8,985 nucleotides of DNA from CAZJNX01 sp964547415 (GTDB lineage: Bacteria; Pseudomonadota; Alphaproteobacteria; Rhizobiales; Amorphaceae). The stretch is taken from NCBI GenBank assembly GCA_964547415.1, contig CAZJNX010000194.1:1-8985 (forward strand), read 5' to 3'. The notes below the pieces were generated by a model. That model worked only from the letters and a program-made list of their open reading frames with translations. It did not search any database and had not been told where the DNA came from. Below, piece by piece: positions 1 to 4,806 of this stretch; the stretch's first letter is position 1; each line of letters begins with the position of its first letter. The position numbers were made by a program, and so were the translations under genes.

Positions 1-1592
1 GCCTCGCCATCGCGGTCGCCAACATCGACGAGGTGATCCGCCTCATCCGCACCTCGCCCGACCCGGCCACCGCCCGGGCCGAGCTGATGGCGCGGGACTG
101 GCCGGCCAGGGACATGGTGCCCCTCGTCCAGCTGATCGCCGACCCGCGCCACCAGGTGCGCGAGGACGGCACCATCCGTCTCACCGAGGAGCAGGCCCGG
201 GCCATCCTGGACCTGCGCCTGCAGCGCCTCACCGCCCTCGGCCGTGAGGAGATCGGCGACGAGCTCCAGAAGCTCGCCGACGAGATCCGCGACTATCTCG
301 AGATCCTGCGCTCGCGCACCCGCGTGTTCGAGATCGTCAAGGACGAGCTCGCCGAGATCCGCGACCAGTTCGCCACCCCGCGGCGGACCGAGATCGTGGA
401 GGGCGGCCTCGACTTCGAGGACGAGGACCTCATCCAGCGCGAGGACATGGTCGTCACCGTGTCCCACGCCGGCTACATCAAGCGCGTGCCGCTCGGCACC
501 TACCGGGCCCAGCGCCGCGGCGGCAAGGGCCGGTCGGGCATGTCGATGAAGGAGGCGGACTTCGTCTCCCGCCTGTTCGTGGCGAGCACCCACACGCCGG
601 TGCTGTTCTTCTCCTCCCGCGGCATCGTCTACAAGGAGAAGGTCTGGCGCCTGCCGCTCGCCGCGCCCCAGGCCCGCGGCAAGGCCCTCGTCAACATCCT
701 GCCGCTCGAGCAGGGCGAGGTGATCTCCTCCATCATGCCGCTGCCGGAGGACGAGGAGACCTGGGGTGAGCTCGACGTTATGTTCGCCACCCGCTCGGGC
801 CGCGTCAGGCGCAACAAGCTGTCCGACTTCACCAACGTGAACCGGGCCGGCAAGATCGCCATGAAGCTCGACGAGGGCGACGGCATCGTGGGCGTCCAGG
901 TCTGCACGCCGGAGGACGACGTCCTCCTCACCACCCGCCTCGGCCAGGCCATGCGCTTCCAGGTGACGGACGTGCGCGTGTTCGCCGGCCGCACCTCCAC
1001 CGGCGTGCGCGGCATCGCGCTCGGCCGCGGGGACGAGGTGATCTCCATGTCGATCCTGCGCCACTTCGACGCCGACCCGGCCGAACGCCTCGCCTACCTC
1101 AAGATGCGCCGCGCCGTGGCGGGCGAGGGGGACGTCGCGCCCGAGGCGGGCGAGGAGGAGGCGGAGGCCGGCAGCGGCGTGGAGCTCGGGCCAGAGCGCT
1201 ACGCGGAGATGAGCGCGGCCGAGCAGGTCATCCTCACCGTCTCGGAGAACGGCTTCGGCAAGCGCTCCTCGGCGTTCGAGTACCGCGTGACGGGCCGCGG
1301 CGGAAAGGGCATCGCCGCGATGGCGGTGAACAGCCGCAACGGGCCGCTCGCCGCCGCCTTCCCCGTCGAGGAGACCGACCAGATCATGCTGGTGACGAAC
1401 GGCGGCCAGCTGATCCGCTGCCCGGTCAACCAGATCCGCGTCGCCGGCCGCGCCACCCAGGGCGTCATCGTCTTCGCCACCGGCCCGGACGAGAAGGTCG
1501 TCTCCGTGGAGCGCATCAGCGAGGCGGAGGAGAACGGCGACAACGGCGACAACGGCGAGAACGGCGAGGCGGGCGAGGACGGGCCGTCCTGA
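1..1592 (+). CDS. gyrA: DNA gyrase subunit A, C-terminal part (5' end outside window)
   Basis: This is the last ~530 residues of the gyrase A subunit, which with GyrB introduces negative supercoils in an ATP-driven reaction. The reading frame is open from position 3, so the gene enters from the left and no start lies in the window. The visible part begins at the end of the breakage-reunion domain (LTEEQARAILDLRLQRLT, coiled coil) and continues through the C-terminal beta-pinwheel that wraps DNA. The GyrA box QRRGGKG lies at 510-530. It marks gyrase rather than topoisomerase IV ParC. A weaker echo, GRGGKG, occurs near 1295-1310. Compared with E. coli GyrA as I recall it, about 45 extra residues (1059-1226), partly rich in Glu/Gly/Ala, sit between two blades. 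Such enlargement is familiar from alphaproteobacteria. The protein ends in an acidic Asn-Gly-Asp/Glu tail. The stop is TGA at 1590-1592. Confidence 0.97.
   Translation, partial: LAIAVANIDEVIRLIRTSPDPATARAELMARDWPARDMVPLVQLIADPRHQVREDGTIRLTEEQARAILDLRLQRLTALGREEIGDELQKLADEIRDYLEILRSRTRVFEIVKDELAEIRDQFATPRRTEIVEGGLDFEDEDLIQREDMVVTVSHAGYIKRVPLGTYRAQRRGGKGRSGMSMKEADFVSRLFVASTHTPVLFFSSRGIVYKEKVWRLPLAAPQARGKALVNILPLEQGEVISSIMPLPEDEETWGELDVMFATRSGRVRRNKLSDFTNVNRAGKIAMKLDEGDGIVGVQVCTPEDDVLLTTRLGQAMRFQVTDVRVFAGRTSTGVRGIALGRGDEVISMSILRHFDADPAERLAYLKMRRAVAGEGDVAPEAGEEEAEAGSGVELGPERYAEMSAAEQVILTVSENGFGKRSSAFEYRVTGRGGKGIAAMAVNSRNGPLAAAFPVEETDQIMLVTNGGQLIRCPVNQIRVAGRATQGVIVFATGPDEKVVSVERISEAEENGDNGDNGENGEAGEDGPS
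1533..1568 (+). repeat. 9-bp tandem repeat at the 3' end of gyrA
   Basis: Four consecutive in-frame copies of AACGGCGA(C/G) encode Asn-Gly-Asp/Glu. Degenerate copies (GCGGGCGAG and further) follow up to the stop. The repeat forms the acidic tail of GyrA. In E. coli the acidic GyrA tail is known to modulate supercoiling. Whether this one does so is an inference. The unit is a multiple of three, so gain or loss of copies would change tail length without a frameshift. Confidence 0.85.
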
Positions 1593-1600
1593 CCCGCCTG

Positions 1601-1645
1601 CGGCCCGACCGCCGCCGCCGGCCCGGCAGCCGGACGGTCGGACCG
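1601..1645 (+). terminator. G+C-rich hairpin after gyrA, possible T-less terminator
   Basis: The hairpin begins 8 nt after the gyrA stop. The outer arms 1601-1611 and 1635-1645 pair at 10 of 11 positions (one C-A mismatch). A nested stem, CCGGC (1618-1622) with GCCGG (1629-1633), closes a 6-nt loop. No T-run follows, so it does not meet the classical Rho-independent pattern. Position and stability suggest a role in ending gyrA transcription or protecting its 3' end. Rho-dependent termination is equally possible. Confidence 0.4.
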
Positions 1646-1998
1646 AGCCGCTCCGGCGACGGGATCCACGTGAGTGCCACGCCACCATCCGGTGGATTCG
1701 CCGTCGGTCGATCGTGCGGACGAGTCCGCTCGCGGTCTCCTCGGTGAGCGGCCGTCCCGCTGCCGTCGTGGGAGGGGGCGCGGATCACCCGCCAGCTCCG
1801 GACGTGCCCGCCACCGGCACGGAGGACAGCCCAAGTGTGGCCGTCGGGTCCTGCGGCCTCACCTATGCGATATGCGAAGAAAAAGACAGCCTTGATAGGG
1901 CGTAAAACGCGAGCAACCGTCCGCTGGACCCGCGATCCGTGGTCGGCTTCATCAGGATGGGGACGCCAGGTCGCCGGTCGCCGCGGCTCTCACTTCGA

Positions 1999-2023
1999 TG
2001 AACCTTTATCGTCCCGCCGCGTT
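1999..2023 (+). promoter_or_regulatory. Candidate EcfG-type (general stress sigma) promoter
   Basis: TGAAC (1999-2003), then 16 nt, then CGTT (2020-2023). The alphaproteobacterial general stress response sigma factor EcfG recognises GGAAC-N16/17-CGTT, so this site matches at 8 of 9 positions with correct spacing. It would start transcription around 2030, leaving a leader of roughly 105 nt before the PLD start codon. The orientation and place suit the PLD-ku-ligD unit. A match this short can occur by chance, so it is a candidate only. Confidence 0.4.
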
Positions 2024-2036
2024 CACGATCCGAACG
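2020..2036. promoter_or_regulatory. 17-bp inverted repeat CGTTC-N7-GAACG, possible operator
   Basis: Two perfect 5-bp half-sites, CGTTC (2020-2024) and GAACG (2032-2036), are separated by 7 nt. The left half-site contains the CGTT of the candidate -10 box, so a protein bound here would cover the presumed start of transcription. It is not the alphaproteobacterial LexA box, which is the direct repeat GTTC-N7-GTTC. No binding protein can be named from the sequence. Confidence 0.25.
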
Positions 2037-2112
2037 AGGCTGTGACCGCCCGGCGCGCGCCATCCCGCCGTCCCTTCGGCCGCCGTCGGAACGCGCGGGG
2101 CACGGCGCGAAC

Positions 2113-2118
2113 AGGAGG
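2113..2118 (+). promoter_or_regulatory. Perfect AGGAGG unusually far from the PLD start codon
   Basis: This is a full Shine-Dalgarno core, but it lies 18 nt before the ATG at 2137, against the usual 5-9 nt. No ATG, GTG or TTG in the PLD frame lies between it and 2137. The nearest purine stretch to the start is GGGA (2127-2130). Either the site is used with unusual spacing, or it is not the working ribosome site. Confidence 0.3.
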
Positions 2119-2136
2119 CCCGATCCGGGACCCGAC

Positions 2137-3846
2137 ATGAACGTCGCCTTCGATCCGAGGCGCCAAGCGGCACTGAAGGCACCGGCCGTGGAACCACTCA
2201 TCGACGCGCAGAGCGCCTATCCCGCCATCGAGCGGGCGATCCTCACCGCCCGCACCTCGGTGCGGGCCTCCTTCCGCATCTTCGATCCCGATTCCCGCCC
2301 CGTTTCCGACGAGGCGCGGCGGGCGGGCCTGCACACCTGGGGCGAGCTCGTGGCGGACGCGGTCGCGCGGGGGGTGGACGTGCGGATCGCGCTGGCGGAC
2401 TTCGACCCGGTCGTGATGACGGGCCTCCACCGCACCGCCTGGCGCTCCCTGGCGGGTTTCGGCGAGGCGGTCGCGACCTGGCGCCGGTCCGAAGAGCCCC
2501 GCGGCCGGGCGGAGATCATCGCCGTTCCCCACGAGGGCGAGGTGGGTGCGGCGCTCAGGATGCTCTTCTGGCCCGTCGCCTGGTTCAAGATCCGCAAGCT
2601 CCTGGGCGAACTGGAGGACGGGGACGACCTTTCCCACGCCCCGGGGCTGAAGCCCTACGTGCGCCGCAACGGCCACGGCCTTGCGGTGCGCCCGTGGCCG
2701 CCGATTCGCCTGTGGCCCGCCTCCCACCACCAGAAGGTGCTCGTGGTGGACGGGGAGACGGCGTTCGTCGGCGGGCTCGACATCGACGATCGCCGCTTCG
2801 ACACCCACGACCACGACCGCCCGGCCCCCACCACCTGGCACGACGTCATGGTCCGGCTCGAGGGCGCGCCCGCGCGGGACGTCGACCGCTGGTTCGTCTC
2901 CCACTGGAACCACGAGGTCCCGCGCTTCGCCACCCTGTCGCGGGAGCGGGGGATCGGGATCCCGGCGGCCCTCGACGGGCCGACCCGCCTTCCCCCGGTC
3001 CAGGAGCCCGTGGAGGAGCCGGTCGAGGCGCTCTTCCGCCTCGCCGCCGAGCCCGGGAACGGCGCGGGCGAAGAGGACGGGCGGCGCGTCGACCTGGTCG
3101 TCACCCGCTCGAGCCGCAGCCGGTCTCCCTTCGCCATCGGGCCGAAGCCGCAGGAGCGGCGCATCGAGGACGCCTACCTCGACCTGGTGGCCGGGGCGGA
3201 GGACCTTCTGTACGTGGAGACCCAGTTCTTCCGCGACCCGGTGCTCACCGACGCGCTCGTCCGCCGGGCGCGGCAGGCGCGGGACCTCCATCTCCTGATG
3301 GTGCTGCCGCCCGCGCCGGAGGACGTCGCCTTCTACGACGACCACGGCCTGTCCATGCGCCACGGCGAATGGCTGCAGACCCGGGCCCTCGAGGAGGTGA
3401 AGGCCGCCTTCGGCCCGCGCTGCGGTCTGTTCACCCTCGCCACCCGCCGGCCACGGGAGGAGGAGTCGGAGCGCGATTCGGTGTTCGGCGCGGGTGCCAT
3501 CTACGTCCACGCCAAGATCGCGGTGGCCGACGACCGGGAGGCGATCGTCTCCTCGGCGAACCTCAACCCGCGCAGCATGAACTGGGACACGGAAGTGGGC
3601 GTCGCCTGGCGTGACCGGCGCAGCGCCTCGTCCCTGCGCCGCCGCCTGTTCGCCTCCCACCTCGGCGACGCGGCCGCCGGCGCCCCGGCGGACGGGGCGG
3701 GGGCGCTGGCGCTGTGGCGGCGCGTCGCCCTCGACAACGTGCTCCTGGAGCCGCCCGAGCGGACCGGGCAGATCCTGCCGTTCCCGCTGGAGCAGACGCG
3801 CCGCTTCGCCCGCCGCGCGCCGTTCTTTCCGGCCGAGCTTCTTTAG
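2137..3846 (+). CDS. Phospholipase D-superfamily protein with two HKD motifs
   Basis: The 569-residue protein has the duplicated catalytic signature of the phospholipase D superfamily (HxKx4D). HKD1 is H198, K200, D205, followed by a GG pair (AFVGGLDID). HKD2 is H458, K460, D465, followed by SSANLNPRS (472-480). Members hydrolyse or transfer phosphodiester bonds through a covalent phosphohistidine. Substrates range from phospholipids (PLD, cardiolipin synthase) to nucleic acids (Nuc-type nucleases). The GG after HKD1 and the SANLN-type sequence after HKD2 lean towards the lipid/transphosphatidylase branch. There is no signal peptide. A hydrophobic, Trp-containing patch around residues 141-158 could touch a membrane. 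Both catalytic sets look intact. The gene is followed after 42 nt by ku, so co-transcription with the end-joining genes is likely. Its biological substrate cannot be read from the sequence. The start at 2137 is the first ATG in frame, but its ribosome site is poorly placed. Confidence 0.88.
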   Translation: MNVAFDPRRQAALKAPAVEPLIDAQSAYPAIERAILTARTSVRASFRIFDPDSRPVSDEARRAGLHTWGELVADAVARGVDVRIALADFDPVVMTGLHRTAWRSLAGFGEAVATWRRSEEPRGRAEIIAVPHEGEVGAALRMLFWPVAWFKIRKLLGELEDGDDLSHAPGLKPYVRRNGHGLAVRPWPPIRLWPASHHQKVLVVDGETAFVGGLDIDDRRFDTHDHDRPAPTTWHDVMVRLEGAPARDVDRWFVSHWNHEVPRFATLSRERGIGIPAALDGPTRLPPVQEPVEEPVEALFRLAAEPGNGAGEEDGRRVDLVVTRSSRSRSPFAIGPKPQERRIEDAYLDLVAGAEDLLYVETQFFRDPVLTDALVRRARQARDLHLLMVLPPAPEDVAFYDDHGLSMRHGEWLQTRALEEVKAAFGPRCGLFTLATRRPREEESERDSVFGAGAIYVHAKIAVADDREAIVSSANLNPRSMNWDTEVGVAWRDRRSASSLRRRLFASHLGDAAAGAPADGAGALALWRRVALDNVLLEPPERTGQILPFPLEQTRRFARRAPFFPAELL

Positions 3847-3849
3847 GCG

Positions 3850-3876
3850 CCGGCGGAACCGGCCGCCGTCCGCCGG
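3850..3876 (+). other. Perfect 7-bp stem-loop in the PLD-ku junction
   Basis: CCGGCGG (3850-3856) pairs perfectly with CCGCCGG (3870-3876) around a 13-nt loop. It lies between the PLD stop (3844-3846) and the ku start (3889). Its 3' arm includes the first two bases of the only G-run (GGGG, 3875-3878) that could serve as ku's ribosome site, so the stem could dampen ku translation or mark an mRNA processing site. No T-run follows, so a terminator is unlikely. Confidence 0.35.
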
Positions 3877-3888
3877 GGTTCAGCGTCA

Positions 3889-4800
3889 ATGGCAAGGCCG
3901 CGCACCTACTGGAAGGGGCACCTGCGCCTGTCGCTGGTGTCGATCGACGTCTCCCTCTACGCGGCGACGGAGAGCGCCGCGTCCATCTCCCTGCGGCAGA
4001 TCCACAAGCCGAGCGGGCAGCGGATCCGCTACGAGAAGGTTGCCGCGGGCGTCGGCCCGGTCCCGTCCGACGAGATCGTGAAGGGCTACGACCTCGGGGA
4101 CGACCGCTACGTGATCCTAGAAGGCGACGAGCTCGAGGAGATCCGCCTCGAGAGCCGCCACGCCATCCGCCTCGCCCAGTTCGTGGACGAGGGGGAGATC
4201 GACCCGCGCTACTTCGACCGCCCCTACTACGTGGTGCCCGAGGGCGAGGCGGCGGAGGAGGGCTTCGTCGTGGTCCGCGAGGCCCTGAAGGACGCCGCCA
4301 AGGTGGGCCTCGGGCAGATGACCATGCGCGGGCGGGAGTACCTCGTCGCCGTGCGCCCGTGCGGCAAGGGCCTCCTCCTCGAGACGCTCCGGTATGCGAA
4401 CGAGGTGCGCTCGAGCGATTCGATCTTCGCCGACATCCCCGACATCGCGGTGGACCCGGACATGATGGAGCTCGCCACCGAGCTCATCGCCAAGAAGTCC
4501 GCTCCGTTCGAGCCCGAACGCTTCACCGACCACTATGCGGAGGCCCTGCGCGAACTCATCGCGCGAAAGCGCGCGGGCGAGGCGGTGGTCGCCGTCGGGG
4601 ACGAGAAGGGCGGCCGGCGCGGGGGCAACGTGGTCGACCTGATGGACGCCCTCAAGAAGAGCCTCGCCGAGGACACCGGCGGGGAGACGCCGAAGAAGAC
4701 CGCGCCGCGCAAGGGCGCCGCGTCCTCCGGCGGGACGAAGGGCGGCGGGCGCTCCTCGTCCTCGTCCTCCGGACGCTCGCGCACGAAGAAGGTGGGCTGA
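3889..4800 (+). CDS. ku: Bacterial Ku, DNA double-strand-break end-binding protein
   Basis: This 303-residue protein is the homodimeric Ku of bacterial non-homologous end joining. Ku forms a ring around broken DNA ends and recruits LigD. The N-terminus (ARPRTYWKGHLRLSLVSIDVS) is typical of the family, and the Ku core runs to about residue 230. The conserved segment NVVDLMDALKKSL (247-259) is the LigD-contacting minimal C-terminus. Beyond it is an extended basic, low-complexity tail (about 260-303) with PKK, APRKGA, a run of six serines (289-294) and a terminal RTKK. In mycobacterial Ku, Lys-rich tails bind DNA and help threading. A similar role here is an inference. The ATG at 3889 gives the family-standard start. 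Its Shine-Dalgarno sequence is weak (GGGG 10 nt upstream, partly inside a stem). ku lies 42 nt after the PLD gene and 6 nt before ligD, so the three genes look like one operon. Confidence 0.97.
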   Translation: MARPRTYWKGHLRLSLVSIDVSLYAATESAASISLRQIHKPSGQRIRYEKVAAGVGPVPSDEIVKGYDLGDDRYVILEGDELEEIRLESRHAIRLAQFVDEGEIDPRYFDRPYYVVPEGEAAEEGFVVVREALKDAAKVGLGQMTMRGREYLVAVRPCGKGLLLETLRYANEVRSSDSIFADIPDIAVDPDMMELATELIAKKSAPFEPERFTDHYAEALRELIARKRAGEAVVAVGDEKGGRRGGNVVDLMDALKKSLAEDTGGETPKKTAPRKGAASSGGTKGGGRSSSSSSGRSRTKKVG

Positions 4801-4806
4801 CGCGGG

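Larger units (their letters stand above)
1593..2136. other. 544-nt intergenic region between gyrA and the PLD gene
   Basis: I see no convincing gene here. Short open frames exist on both strands, but they encode Arg/Pro/Ser/Gly-rich products without recognisable motifs. The region holds the post-gyrA hairpin; a 14-bp near-palindrome, GCGGAC-GA-GTCCGC (1716-1729); an A+T-richer island at about 1861-1915 that includes a tandem TATGCGA (1864-1877); a tandem GGTCGCC (1969-1982); a candidate EcfG-type promoter (1999-2023) overlapped by an inverted repeat (2020-2036); and an AGGAGG at 2113-2118. I could not find a housekeeping sigma-70 promoter with both boxes in good form. The TTGATA in the island has no matching -10 at normal spacing. 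The gap is long for a compact bacterial genome and probably carries the control region of the downstream three-gene unit. Confidence 0.6.

Noticed and set aside
1682..1695. Small hairpin CCACC-ATCC-GGTGG
   Set aside because: Only 5 bp, no T-run, about 90 nt after gyrA. Expected by chance in G+C-rich DNA.
2021..2035. Possible LexA/SOS box upstream of the NHEJ unit
   Set aside because: The alphaproteobacterial box is the direct repeat GTTC-N7-GTTC. Here the second half is GAAC, so orientation is wrong. No true box was found in the scanned GTTC sites.
2088..2092. GGAAC, perfect -35 element of an EcfG promoter
   Set aside because: No CGTT follows at 16-17 nt.
1674..2201. Small open frames on both strands in the gyrA-PLD gap
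   Set aside because: The products are Arg/Pro/Ser/Gly-rich with no motif, no good ribosome site and mutual overlap. Nothing supports a gene.
2023..3660. Open frame of about 545 codons on the minus strand
   Set aside because: Antisense to the PLD gene, low complexity and without motifs. The + strand frame has two intact HKD motifs.
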